Source of the DNA: Lepus europaeus
Lineage: Eukaryota > Chordata > Mammalia > Lagomorpha > Leporidae
DNA: 64,000 bases
Assembly: GCF_033115175.1 (NCBI RefSeq)
Contig: NC_084831.1
Coordinates: forward strand, 11,070,540 to 11,134,539
Direction of reading: 5' to 3'
Position numbers and translations under genes: made by a program. This document shows, piece after piece, positions 1 to 10,556 of the stretch. Under the pieces are notes generated by a model, which saw only the letters and a list, made by a program, of their open reading frames with translations, was not told the DNA's origin and did no database searches. Every line of letters begins with the position of its first letter. Within the stretch, counting starts at the first letter, position 1.

Positions 1-1119
1 GCCGGGAAAACAAGTGCTGGGTGGGCACCGGGTGGAGCCCTCCCCGCCTGGAGGGGGAAGTGGCCCCAGCAGGGCTGGGAGGAGGCCTCCGGGCCCAGGG
101 AGGGGGCAGCTGCACTGGCACTGCTCTGGTGGGCAGTGGGGCCGATGGGCACACGCAGGACACCTGGGGGCGGTTTGTGCAAGACGCCCACCGCTGGCCG
201 GCCCTGGTGTTCAGAGACTTGGGTGGACACCTCGGCCAGGAGGGGGCTCGTCCCCACTCACAGGCCACAGGGTACAAGAGCTGCCTGCCACGGGACTTGG
301 AGCAAGGCAGAGTCCTTGGGGGCTCAGTGCCCTGGGGGCTCAGGAAGCCGTTGGCTGCCTCACCTCTGCACACAGGGCTGGGTCAGGCCGGGACACTGGC
401 TGCGAGAAGTCCCTGCAGGCTGGGGTGTTCGCAGCCCGACCACAGACCATGGGGAGGTCTCCCCACCCCTGTCGGACACAGTGCAGGGGGGAGGCAGTTA
501 GATGAGGCTGGGCGGGGCCAGACGGGAGGCTGGGGGACAAGGTGCAGTGAGGGGAGCCACAGCGCGGTGGCAGAAGAGGGGTGGGGGGCCGAGCCATGAC
601 AGCCATGACGCAGGAGCAGAAGCTGGGGCTGGCTCCTCCCCTTGCCAGCAGTCTGTTGTAGACACCAGTGAGGTGGGACTGGGTCGCGACAGAGAGAACG
701 CCCCCCGCCCCCCGCCGACACCCTGGGACAGGGATACCTGGAACCTTCGGTGATGCCCAGGGAGCAGGGACCTGCCAAGGCCTGGGGGCGGAGCTCTGAC
801 CTGGACGGCCAGTGAGGAAGCAAGTGTCCCTTGGGGCAAGGCCTGGGGGCCCAGGGCGGTCCTGGGAGCTGGAGACGGTGGGTATTGGGCCGAACCTCAG
901 CCGAGGGCGCAGGCACCAGCGTCCCCACGTCCTCACTAAGGGAGGGGCTGGCTCTGCTGCTGTAGACCCCTCACTCCAGGAGAGGAAAGCTGGAGGAGAA
1001 CGCAGGGCCGGGATCCCAAGCCCTGCCCGCGACCCAAGGCTTAGCCGTGCCTTTGCCTCACTTCCTCAGCTCCGCCCACAGCACGGCTGTCTCAGGGCTC
1101 ACCCCGTGTCTCCCTGAAC

Positions 1120-1300
1120 TCTCTCATGGCCTCGATTTCCTCATCTGCAGGGGTGCCCCAAAGGGCCAGTGGGAAAAGTGAGAACCCGTGCGAGGGGGGG
1201 CACCACCTGGGAAGTGCTCACTCCAACAGCTGCTGGTGGGACTCTGCCCATCACGCAGAAGAGGCAAACCGAGGCTCGCGACCACCCCGCAATTCTCACT
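1120..1300 (+). mobile_element. MIR SINE remnant
   Basis: Contains TTTCCTCATCTGCAGGGGTG-type sequence of the MIR core/3' part, strongly diverged. Confidence 0.4.
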
Positions 1301-2689
1301 GCGCAACTCCTGAGCCTGGCTTCGCTGCAACGTGGGAGGAAGTGAATGGGGGGCACAGGGCCACTTGGCGAGAGGTGCAAGGCCCCCAGTGCTTGTCCCC
1401 ACCCCCAAAGGCCGGCCCTGAGAGGGACCAGGTCAGCCCAGGAAGCCCCTCCTGCAGGGCCTGCTCTGGGAGGCCCTGACTCGCACAGGACCAGTGAGTC
1501 CTGGTCCCCGTCCACCTGCAAGCTGGCCACTACCCCTCCTCCAGTGCACGGCCCCTTGGGTCCCCCCACCCCGCAGCTCCTCACACTTGGGGGTGGTGTG
1601 GGCCCGAGGGGGGGGAGTCAGCCAGGCTGTCCTAGGTAGGGGACCAGGCTCTCCTCTGGTGCCCAAACCCCGCAGGGCCTTAAATGCCAACAGGACCCAG
1701 CCTGGCACCCCTGGCAGCTGAGCCGTCGAGGAAGCCAGGAGCCAGCTCATCGCTTGGGTGTAAACAGAGGCCCAGTGGGAAGCTGGCAGCCGCCTCCCCT
1801 GCCCTTTCCTCAGCCCCCTCCCCGTGAGCCCCGCCCGGGGGAAGGAGGCCGACCCAGTCCCGACTTGTCAGAGGAGTTTCCGCCCCACACCTGTGCCCAC
1901 GCTGGGCGTGTGTGCGGGGGAGACCGGCGAGGTGATCCGTCCCTCTCGTGTCTCCTCTTGGCTGTGCTGGGGAGGCAGCCGGGCCCCCATCTTGCCCTGC
2001 ACCCCAATAGCTTGACCCTCCACGGTCAGAGCCCTGCCCCCACGGGCACACACCACACCCACGTGATGCACTGTGCACACCTCCCTCGGCGGAGAGGCCT
2101 CCACCTGCCCACGCCACTCAAGCCCATGTAACCACCTCCTGTGGGTGCACAGACTTCCTCCCGCCCGGGTCTCACCCTCCTCTGTCACCACCCCTCCCCC
2201 ACGCCCACACAAGGCAGGATGGCACTTGCCCTCTCCCACCCCCGCAGCCCGGGTGCCCTCTCTGCCTCCCTGGGCCCTGGTAACCACCCTGGCACCAGGA
2301 CTGCCTGGAGGAGGCTGAGGAGCTGCAGACCCGCAGCCCTGGAGGGGCCCCTCCCCCGAGGGGTCCGAGGGCCAGACCCCGGCCCTGGTGGCCAAGCTAG
2401 AGCCTGAGCAAAACAATTCCCAGGCTCCAGGCCCTCTCCCTTCCATGTCTCTCGGGGCCCGGACTTGGGAAGCAGCTGGAAGCAGGAAGCAGAAGTGCCG
2501 GACCCCAGGATCTCCTCACCTGTGTAGGGGCCAGCTGGGGCCTCGGGTCCCGGGGCAAGAGGGCCGGGGACGTGCTCTCCAGAGCAGGGGCCCGCCAGGC
2601 ACAGGTGCGCAGGGAGTGCGGCGGCACCGGCTGGCACAGAGAGAGCGCACTGAACTGTGTTCTGGGGATGGCTTCCCATAGACCTCACC

Positions 2690-2945
2690 GTTCCCCGGTG
2701 AGAGAGGGACCCACGGTATTGCCATCATCCACAGGGGTAGACTGAGTCCCAGCGACCGCAGGCACCGGCCCAAGGGCCCTAATCTCTGGCTCCCAGTCAG
2801 TGTCCCTAAGTGTCCGCTGAGAGTACCTTCCCCTGCCAGGGGAGCCGGCTTGTCCAAAGCGTGAGCAGAATGAAGATTTGAACCCAGGCCTGACATCAAG
2901 GACCCCTGCTCCTCCACCTTGACCGTGCCTGCTCGGCAGCCTATG
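2690..2945 (-). mobile_element. MIR SINE remnant
   Basis: GATTTGAACCCAGGCCTGAC near 2875 is the reverse of the MIR tRNA-like B-box end; the left part has the reverse of the MIR 3' half. Confidence 0.45.
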
Positions 2946-3285
2946 GCACCCATGGACAAGGTGTGGCTGCCAGCGGCCCCGCGAGCCCCCCTGCGACATG
3001 GCCAGGCTCTCGCGGGCGCCAGGGTTCCCTCGCTGGTGGAGGAAGCGGCAGGCAGCCCCGGAAGCCGGAGCCAGCCTGGCCGTCCAGGAGGCCCTGGTGC
3101 GATCCTGCAAACGGAAGGATTTCACACATCACCAACGGCAGACAAGGCCGCTCTGTGACTGCGGTGCATGGAGACAAAAAAACCAGGCCACGCCGCAATA
3201 GCGTCTGCACACAGACGGAGAAGTGCACGGACCCCAAACCACACCAGCGGCCAAGCGCCCTGGGCTCAGCCCCCGTCCCGGCCTC

Positions 3286-3349
3286 CTGAGTGACAGTGGC
3301 TCCCTTGCCAGGCCTCTCTGAGTGACAGTGGCTCCCTTGCCAGGCCTCT
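3286..3349. repeat. 32-bp tandem duplication (2 copies)
   Basis: Unit beginning CTGAGTGACAGTGGCTCCCT is repeated with a period of 32 bp, copies 3286-3317 and 3318-3349, nearly identical. Confidence 0.85.
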
Positions 3350-3807
3350 TCCCTTCCAGACACAAATCGCCAAGACCCCAGTCCCAGAGCTACCTGTGCT
3401 TTGTGACAGCTTCCAGAGCTAAGCTGCACTTCCTGAACCCCAGCGCCTCCCCCAAAGGCAAGCCCAAGTCCTCCCAGACTCTCAGGGCCCCACCCACCTG
3501 CTCACAGCGCCTGCGTCCCCAGGTGTGCGAGGTCCCGCGCCTCCCGGCTCCATGTGTTTCTGGCCAGGAGAGGCTCCGGATGACAGAACAGGAGGCCTTT
3601 TGTGCAGCTCCTGGTGTCTGTGCTGTCCTGTGCCGCGGAGCCTCGGGCCAGGAAAGTGTCCGCTCCCAGGAGGCAAGATCACAGATCACAGCCAGTGGTG
3701 GAGCCTTAGGGCGAGTGGCGGAGCCTTAGTCTCTTTCCAGGAGCTGCTGGGGAGCTTAACTCCTTGCTGGGCCTGCAGCACCTGCCAGCCAGCCTGCAGG
3801 TGAGCCA

Positions 3808-3832
3808 CACACACACACACACACACACACAC
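3808..3832. repeat. (CA)n microsatellite
   Basis: Uninterrupted CA dinucleotides, about 12 units. Confidence 0.9.
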
Positions 3833-4579
3833 CCCACCTGCATGGAGAGGGCACTGAGCTGAGGCAGGAGGGGCTGACCTCAGTCTACCCATCTGGACAA
3901 TGGGGTGTGATGAGTGAGTGCCCAGCTGGCATCACTACTGAGCTCCCACCTGGAGACGCTGCAGGGGTCAAGACGGAATCTTACAGCCTCTTCCTCCCAA
4001 CCCCGGCTACCCAAGAGTTAACCCAGCCTTTCCCTTCCAGGGTTCACCCTGGGGTGGCATGAAGAGGAATGGGGCAAGGTTCCAGGATCCGACGTGTGCC
4101 CAGCACAAACTCTCTGGCCGGGAGGGAAGAGCAGCCACCGGGCGCCCCAGCCGAGGGATCTGCCTGTCGCACCTCCATCTCCTTGTTCCCTGGAGCAGGA
4201 ACCGCATCCAAGCCAAACAGGAGGCCAGGAGCGAGCCAGAGCTGCCCCAGGAAGGGCCTCGGGGCTCGTGCAAGGGCACCGTGCCTGCCGTGGGGAGGAA
4301 GAGCCGCTGTGGCTGCGCTCAGCTCTCAATCCGGTCTCCGGAGACAAGGGGACGTGGCACTCTGTTGGCCCCAGGCAGGGGGCCAGGAGGGAGGCAGAAG
4401 CTGAGGGCTGAGCTGTGAGCTGAGCTCCGTGACCTTTCCAGAAAGGTCAAGGACTTTGCTTCCCCCAGGGTGGGGCCCTCCACTTCTCTCAGCCCTGTCT
4501 TTTGGAGGGCAGAGGAAGGAGGAGACTCCACAGAGCCTGCCAGGGTGCTGACTCCCCTCCCGTCTCACACCTGGGCCCC

Positions 4580-4890
4580 GTCTTCCCTCTGAGCCCCACA
4601 TCTGCCTGGGATGCCCTCCCCTCCAACCTGCCTGTTAGCCTGGTGATGGCTACACATCCTTCAAGCCTCAGCTTGAATACTGCCTCCAGGAAGCCTCCCC
4701 TGATTGTTCCCCGTGTAATGTACCCAGGACTCTGCCTCCTCTTCCCAAACTTGACCATACTGTGGTGTAGGCTACTGTCCGTGAGGGTACAAGGCAGCCT
4801 TGACTTGATCCCAGCCGAATCCCTGGTGCCGGGTTGGGCCCGGCATACGGTGGGTGCCCCATAAATGTTGGAAGATGAGTGAACACAGCA
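4580..4890 (+). mobile_element. L2 LINE 3' end
   Basis: Typical L2 ending: CTGCCTCCAGGAAGCCTCCC followed by a GGTGCCCCATAAATGTTGGA tail. Confidence 0.65.
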
Positions 4891-5021
4891 GTGGAGGTGT
4901 GGGCCCTAGGACAAGCGCTGAGAGACGGAGTTGGACGGCTTCCTGGTGGCCCGAGACGAGCAGAGAGGCTAAATTCTGGCCTAGGTGCACCTGGGCGAGC
5001 TGAGGAGGCGCTGGCGGAAGC

Positions 5022-5114
5022 CCCAGCGGTTACGGGCGTTTGGGGAGTGAACCAGTAGATGAACAATCTCTCTCCCTGTCTCTCTGTAACTCTGCCTCTT
5101 TTATCTTTTAAAAA
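5022..5114 (+). mobile_element. Truncated C-repeat SINE
   Basis: Only the 3' part: TTTGGGGAGTGAACCAGTAG, a CT-rich stretch and CTGTAACTCTGCCTCTTTT. Confidence 0.8.
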
Positions 5115-5225
5115 CATTATGCTGGGACAACTGGATTTTCACATGCAAAAGAATGAACTTGAACCTCTACCTCACACCATATACACCACTGAAGACCTGA
5201 ATCCAAGAGTTAAAACTATTAAACT

Positions 5226-5517
5226 TTAAAAAAAATTGCATTTATTTGAAAGGCAAAGAGAAGAGGGACAGACAGAGAGATTTTCCATCCACTTAATGAC
5301 TAACAGCCCAGGCCTGGTCAGGAGGCTGGAACTCGTCCCGGGTCTCCCATGTGGGTAGCAGGGACCCAAGAACTTGAGTGTCCACTGCGGCCTCCCAGAG
5401 CGCGCGTTAGCAGGAAACTGGAATCAGGAATGGAGCTAAGACTTGAACCCAGGCACCCCCATGCGGGTAGCTGACTCAAGCAATGTGTTAGCTGCTTCCC
5501 AAACACCCACCCCACTA
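5226..5517 (-). mobile_element. Older C-repeat SINE inserted in L1
   Basis: Begins with TTTATTTGAAAGGCAAAGAG (reverse of the A-rich tail) and ends near the head at 5517. It separates two L1 halves that are contiguous in the consensus (…AAACT / CTTAGAAG…). Confidence 0.8.
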
Positions 5518-5978
5518 ACCTCTTAGAAGAAAGTGGGTGCAAATCTTCACTATCTTGGATGAGACAATGATTTCTTAGATATGATATCCAAACGCAAGAA
5601 AGAAAAAATAGAGCAACTGAACTTCATGGAAACTAAAAACTTCTGAGCTTCAGGGGACAGGATCCAGAAAGCGGGAAGCCAGCGCACAAATGGGAGAAAA
5701 CGTTTGCAACACGAGCAGAGCGGCCAGTGCAGGACAGTTGGAGAACTCTTGCGACTCAGTAGCAAAATGACACCCGGGTTTAGAAATAGACAAGGAAGTT
5801 AAACAAGTGCTTTCCCAAAGAAGACGCTGAACTCTGCTGTGGACTAAAGGTGCCTCCTCCCAATTCTTACGCTGAAATCCTAAACCCCCAGGAGATGGGG
5901 TTCGGAAGTGAGACCTTGGGAAGTGATTGGGGCCAGAAGATGCCCCCTTGGAGCGTAGCATGAGTGCCATGAGGGACC

Positions 5979-6212
5979 CCGCTGCCTGTGGTGCTGTCAT
6001 CCCATATCGGATGGAGCACCAGTGGTGAGCCCCGGCTGCTCCGCTTCCGATCCAGCTCTCTGCTATGGCCTGGGAAAGCAGCAGAAGATGGCCCAAGTCC
6101 TTGGGCCCCTGCACCTGCATGGGAGACCCGGAAGAAGCTCCAGGCTCCTGGCTCAGATCAGCACTGCTCCAGCCGTTGTAGCCATTTGGAAAGTGAACCA
6201 GTGGATGGAAGA

Positions 6213-6244
<32 letters not shown>

Positions 6245-6297
6245 CCTCTCTAACTCTGCCCTCCAAATGAATAAATCAATATTAAAAAAAAAAAAAG
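5979..6297 (+). mobile_element. C-repeat SINE
   Basis: Body with CTCTGCTATGGCCTGGGAAA and GCAGAAGATGGCCCAAGTCC, a long CT run and an A-rich tail; the head is partly rearranged. Confidence 0.9.
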
Positions 6298-6644
6298 CAA
6301 CCACAACAAATAATCAGGCTGAGTGAATGAAGCCGGTGGTCAGAGGCCACACACTGACTATCCCGTTTGCATGTAGTGTCCACAGCAGGCAAACCCTAGG
6401 GACAGAAGGCGGACAGCGGTCGCCGGGAGCAGGGGAAGTGACTGACAGGTGCAGGGCTGCATTGTTGGGTGAGGAGAATGTTCAGGAATCAGACCGTGGT
6501 GGTGATGATCGCCAGACCTTGTGAATATGATAAAACCATTGAGGTGGGCATTTCAGAAGAGTGGCCATGGCACTACGTGAGTTTTATCTCCGCTTTCCAA
6601 ATTCCTCATGGATGGCGTCAGCTAATAACCACAGCTGAGGTCTG

Positions 6645-6905
6645 GGGCCGGAGTTTGACCCCGCAGTTTAGACAATGTCAGGACGACCGTGCCCCTACAC
6701 CAGGCACCCTGGGTTCAGTTCCGGGCTTTGGTTCCTGACTCCAGACCCCTGCTAATGACAGCCCTGGGAGGCAGTGGCGATGACACAACTAGTTGGGCTT
6801 CTGCCACCCAAACAGGGACCTGAATCGAGTTCCTGGCTCCATCCAAGGGCCTCCTGGGTGTTTGTGCACTAACCCAGTGGATGGGGACCCTGTCTCTCAC
6901 ACGTG
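6645..6905 (+). mobile_element. Old, diverged C-repeat SINE
   Basis: Diverged body: GGGACCTGAATCGAGTTCCT, CTAACCCAGTGGATGG. The 5' part is barely recognisable. Confidence 0.55.
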
Positions 6906-7331
6906 GGCTGTACACTCTTGCTCCAAGTGCCTTCTCCATGTGAACTCACGTACGCACCCTGCTCTCCTGTGCATAGATGCTATGACTGCTCCATTTCACA
7001 CGTGAAAACGCCTGGAGTCACCCTTAGGAAGGGCACTGTCGGGATGTAAATCCAGGTGGTCTGTGGGATCACTCAGCCGGCAGCTCATTGTTCAGACGGG
7101 GAACTCTGGGACCCTGGGCAGCGGGGGGCATGCGGGAACCCAGTGGCCAAGCCAGGACTGCAACCCAGGACTTGGTCTCCCAGGCCACGCCCGCTGGAGG
7201 CTCAGCACCAGCTCTTGTTTGGGCTGAGGGTGCATTCAAGGGGCACAGCCCGGTCCCCAGGACATTACAGGCCTTGCCTGGTGCAGCACGAGAGGCTGCA
7301 GAGACATTTTTGTGGAGAAAAAAAGAACTCG
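6906..7331. other. Intergenic: no gene seen
   Basis: Unique-looking sequence with an MIR-like stretch (about 6985-7110, TTTCACACGTGAAAACGCCT). No coding signal. Confidence 0.55.
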
Positions 7332-7422
7332 TGGGCCAGTGCTGTGGCCCAGCAGGTTAAGCCACGTCCTGCAACACCGGCATGCCATGTATGGGTGACA
7401 GTTCAAGTCCTGGCTGCTCTCC

Positions 7423-7781
7423 TTCCTTCCTTCCTTCCTTCCTTCCTTCCTTCCTTCCTTCCATCCGTCCTAGATTTATTGATTGAAAGGTAGAGTTACA
7501 GAGAGACAGAGGCAGAGAGAGATCTTCCATCTGCTGGTTCCTCCCCAATGGCTGCAACAGCCGGAGCTGGGCCGATCCAAAGCCAGGAGCCAGGAGCTTC
7601 TTCTGGGTCTCCCACATGAGTGCAGGGGCCCAAGGACTTGGGCCATCTTCCACTGCTTTCCCAGGCCACAGCAGAGAGCTGGATCAGAAGTGGGGCAGCC
7701 AGGACTGGAACTGGGGCCCATATGGGATGCTGGCACTGCAGATGGCAGTTTTACCTGCTATACCGCAGCGCCAGCCCCTAC
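7423..7781 (-). mobile_element. C-repeat SINE inserted inside the previous SINE
   Basis: Full-length minus copy. Its tail is a (TTCC)n array (7424-7461, GGAA on its own strand) followed by TTTATTGATTGAAAGGTAGA; its head ends GCAGCGCCAGCCCC near 7780. Confidence 0.9.
7424..7461. repeat. (TTCC)n microsatellite
   Basis: About ten TTCC units at the tail of the inner SINE. Confidence 0.95.
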
Positions 7782-7977
7782 TCCACTTTTGATCCACCTC
7801 CCTGCTGATGCCCAAGGGTTTGGGCCCCTGCACCCACGTGGGAGACCCAGAAGAAGCTCTTGGCTCCTGGCTTCAGCCTGGCTCAGCTCTGGCCTTTCTC
7901 TCCCTGCCTCTCTCAAGCAGTGAGCAAAATATTTGCTCAGCCCCATGGGTCAAGCGTCCCTGCTTTAATTACCATGC

Positions 7978-8112
7978 TTAATGGATGGATGGGTGGACAA
8001 GTGGGTGGATGGGTGGATGGGTGGGTGGGTGGGTGGGTGGATGGATGGAGGGATGGATGGGTAAATGGATGGGTAGGGGGCTGGGGGGGGGTGGATGGAG
8101 GGATGGGGGGGA
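7978..8112. repeat. (GGAT/GGTG)n tetranucleotide array
   Basis: Imperfect 4-bp periodicity (GGAT, GGTG) ending in G-runs. The plus strand has several GGG/GGGG tracts. The glycine/tryptophan/valine-rich open frame across it is an artefact of the repeat. Confidence 0.9.
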
Positions 8113-8410
8113 GTATCAGCTCCCTGGCAGATCCAGGCCCTGACTCTCACTTGGTAGCACCACAGATGTTGGGGGAGGGAGCAGGGACAGAGAAAGGGGT
8201 TTGGGGGAGACCAGAGCAGGACCCAGGCACTGGTGGGGGGCCAAGAAGCAGAAGGGATGTAAGCGGAGGAGGGGGGCAGTTGGTGGGTGCTGGATGGCAG
8301 GGCAACAGACAGCTCTCGGTGGACTTCAGGCTCCTCCCCCTCCAGCTCCCAAGGCCAGGGCTCCCCAGCTCACACTCACAGCCGCAGGGACCCCCACTTG
8401 GTTGTAAGAC

Positions 8411-8416
8411 TTTATT
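8411..8416 (-). terminator. Candidate poly(A) signal of an unknown minus-strand transcript
   Basis: Minus strand reads CCTAATAAAGTCTTACAACC followed by a GU-rich stretch (GCTGTGAGTGTGAGCTG, 8364-8380), which is the usual layout of a real cleavage site. It is outside any recognised repeat tail. No supporting exon is identified, so this remains a candidate. Confidence 0.35.
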
Positions 8417-8849
8417 AGGGACTCTGGGGAGAGGGGAACCCCTTCATAGCCACTCGAGGCGTCTAGATCGGCCTTAGTACCACCATCAGATTCTCCCCCA
8501 CCCTCCCTGCCAGGCGGACAGAGGAAGGAGTGTGCCTCCAGACCCCCGCAGCCCCCTCCAGCTCGGCTCTGGCTGCCAGAGGGACAGGCCCATCACGAGC
8601 TGCACGGCCGGAGCCTGGGAGGATCAGCAGCGGCCCCAGCGCAGCAGCTGAGACCCGAGCTCCCGGTGCCCGCACTGCAGGAATCAGCCACCGAGGGCCT
8701 GCTCTCCCCACCGGCCTGGAAGCCACAGCTTTGCTGACAGCAGCACTGATGCCCGGGAAGCGTACGCACGCAGCTCACGTACACAGAGGCTGTCCTGTGA
8801 CAGCGGAGGGGAGGGAAGCCTGGAGCCAGCCTGTCGGCTCCCATCGCAG

Positions 8850-8995
8850 CTCAGGCACTGACAAACTGTCGCTACGGCCAAGTCGCTTGAGAGCCCTGAG
8901 CCTCATCTTCCTCTTCTGTGAACTGGGCTCCACGACAGGGCCCGCCTCGCAGGACTGAAATGAGTTAGTGTGCAAAGTGCTGTGAGCACCCCAGG
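8850..8995 (+). mobile_element. MIR SINE remnant
   Basis: MIR core and 3' half: CATCTTCCTCTTCTGTGAAC, then AAATGAGTTAGTGTGCAAAG and GTGCTGTGAGCAC. Confidence 0.6.
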
Positions 8996-9511
8996 AGCTG
9001 CTCCGCCCAGCGACCGAGAGCCACCACGACAGGAGGCTGGACACGCAGTGTCTCCACTGACCCAGAGAGACAAGAGCCTCGGGATTTAGGGACAAGAGCT
9101 GGGAAGGAAGTCATCGGAGGTTTGCGACAGAGAGTGGGAGGATCCGGGAGCACCGCTCGGAGGTGGCAGCATTTGAGGGGATTGTTAAAATCGGGAAGGA
9201 AGCCTGCGTGTAGTGACCTGGGCGAGAGCAAAGGCCGAGGGGCAGGAGCTGACGCGGCTCCGGGAGCAGAGTGGGTGAGGGTGCTGGGAAGCCTTGTGGC
9301 AGGTGTTCAGCAACCTTACGGGCCTCAGCCACTGGGCACCCTGCCACCCCCAACTGTGACAACCAGAATGCCTCCCGCAGAGCCAAGTGTCCCCTGTCCC
9401 CTGGGGAAGCAGAATTGCCCCTGGCTGAGGACCACTGGGTCAGGGAGGATGTGGGGTGGTCACATGGACAGGTCACAGGGCCAATGGGAGCTTTAAAAAG
9501 TTATTTATTTA

Positions 9512-9767
9512 GGAGCCGGCACTGTGGCGTAGCAGGTAAAGCCGCTGCCTGCAGTGCCAGTATCTCATGTGGGAGCCGGTCTGAGTCTCTGCTGCTTCAC
9601 TTCTGATCCAGCTCTCTGCTATGGCCTGGGAAAGCAGTGGAAGATGGCCCAAGTGCTTGGGACCCTGCACGAGCATGGGAGACCTGGAAGAAACTCCCAG
9701 CTCCTGGCTTTGGATATGGCCAGCTCCGGCCATCGCAACAATTTGGGGAGTGAACCAGCAGATGGAA

Positions 9768-9809
<42 letters not shown>

Positions 9810-9852
9810 CTGCCTCTCTGTAACTCTGCCTTTCAAATAAATAATCTTTTTT
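9512..9852 (+). mobile_element. C-repeat SINE
   Basis: Full-length: GAGCCGGCACTGTGGCGTAG head, (CT)n at 9769-9803, AAATAAATAATC tail. Followed tail-to-tail by a minus copy. Confidence 0.95.
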
Positions 9853-10116
9853 AAAAATTATTTATTTGAAGGTCAGAGTGATAGACACAGTGAGAAATCT
9901 TCCATCTTCCAATTAACTGTTGTAACATCCACAATAGTCAGAACCAGACCAGACAGAAGCCAGGAGCCAGGAACTCCATCAGGGTCTCCCTGGCAAGGAT
10001 CCAAGTACTTGATCCAATACCTGCACCTGCTGCCTCCCAGGGGCGTGAGCAGGAAGCAGCCAGGATTGGAACCAGCACTCTCAGACAGGTGCCAGCATCG
10101 CAGGCTGCCCTGTGCC
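9853..10116 (-). mobile_element. Older C-repeat SINE
   Basis: Starts TTTATTTGAAGGTCAGAGTG; body GCCAGGAGCCAGGAACTCCA; diverged and without a clear head. Confidence 0.8.
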
Positions 10117-10218
10117 ATGGTTCTGGTTCCCAGTGGGGCCTTGACAGCCACTCCCAGGAGCTGGATGATGGGAAGGTCAAAGAAGGGTGGGCCCAGGCTA
10201 GTAAGACGTGAACACCAG

Positions 10219-10556
10219 CGGCCGGCGCTGTGGCGCAGCAGGTAAAGCCGCCTGGGACGCTGGCATCCCATATGGGCGCTGGTTCAAGACGAGTCCTGGC
10301 TGCTCCACTTCTGATCCAGCTCCCTGCTAATGTGCCTGGGATGGCAGCGGAAGATGGCCCAAGTGCTTGCGCCCCTGCACCCATGTGGGAGACTCAGATG
10401 AAGTGCCTGGCTTCTGGCTTTGATGGTCCAGCACCAGGCATTGTGGCCATTTGGGCAGTGAGCCAGCAGACAGATTTCCCTCTCTCCCTCCCTCCCTCCC
10501 TCCCTCCCTGTAACTCTGACTTTCAAATAATAAATAAATAAATCATGTTTAAAAAA
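10219..10556 (+). mobile_element. C-repeat SINE
   Basis: GGCCGGCGCTGTGGCGCAGC head, (CCCT)n run at 10480-10509, AAATAAATAAATC tail. The B-box region GGTTCAAG-ACGAG-TCCTGG carries a 5-bp insertion. Confidence 0.95.

Larger units (their letters stand above)
1..5021. other. Intergenic, downstream of EPHA2: no gene seen
   Basis: GC-rich unique DNA with old repeat remnants: MIR-like at about 1120-1300 (plus) and 2690-2945 (minus), and an L2 3' end at about 4580-4890. A 32-bp tandem duplication sits at 3286-3349 and a CA dinucleotide run at 3808-3832. Many short open frames exist on both strands; none resembles a known protein. Confidence 0.6.
5112..6600 (+). mobile_element. Old L1 3' end, split by SINEs
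   Basis: 5112-5225 and 5518-5815 are diverged L1 ORF2 3' coding sequence (GCTGGGACAACTGGATTTTC, then CTTAGAAGAAAGTGGGTGCA). 6300-6600 looks like the L1M 3' UTR (AATGTTCAGGAATCAGACCG, TGAATATGATAAAACC). Many stops; a dead remnant. Interrupted by SINEs at 5226-5517 and 5979-6297 and by a stretch of another old repeat (5816-5978). Confidence 0.7.
7332..7932 (+). mobile_element. C-repeat SINE interrupted by a second SINE
   Basis: Head at 7332-7422 (GGGCCAGTGCTGTGGCCCAG to TCCTGGCTGCTC); the body resumes at 7782 (CTCCACTTTTGATCCACCTC) and runs to about 7932. The two parts are contiguous in the family consensus apart from a small deletion. Confidence 0.85.
8113..9511. other. Intergenic: candidate poly(A) end and an MIR
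   Basis: Mostly unique sequence. 8411-8416 is an AATAAA on the minus strand (separate entry). An MIR remnant in plus orientation covers about 8850-8995 (CTTCCTCTTCTGTGAACTGG). No exon I can identify. Confidence 0.6.

Noticed and set aside
7860-8477. Gly/Trp/Val/Asp repeat protein
   Set aside because: Produced by the GGAT/GGTG tetranucleotide array; starts inside a SINE.
8463-8726. 88-codon frame ending just before the candidate poly(A) signal
   Set aside because: No similarity to a known protein and no splice acceptor that would make it a last exon; position alone is not enough.
10219-10330. tRNA-like head with B-box (GGTTCAAG...) and similar at other sites
   Set aside because: These are the tRNA-derived heads of C-repeat SINEs, not tRNA genes; the cloverleaf cannot be completed.
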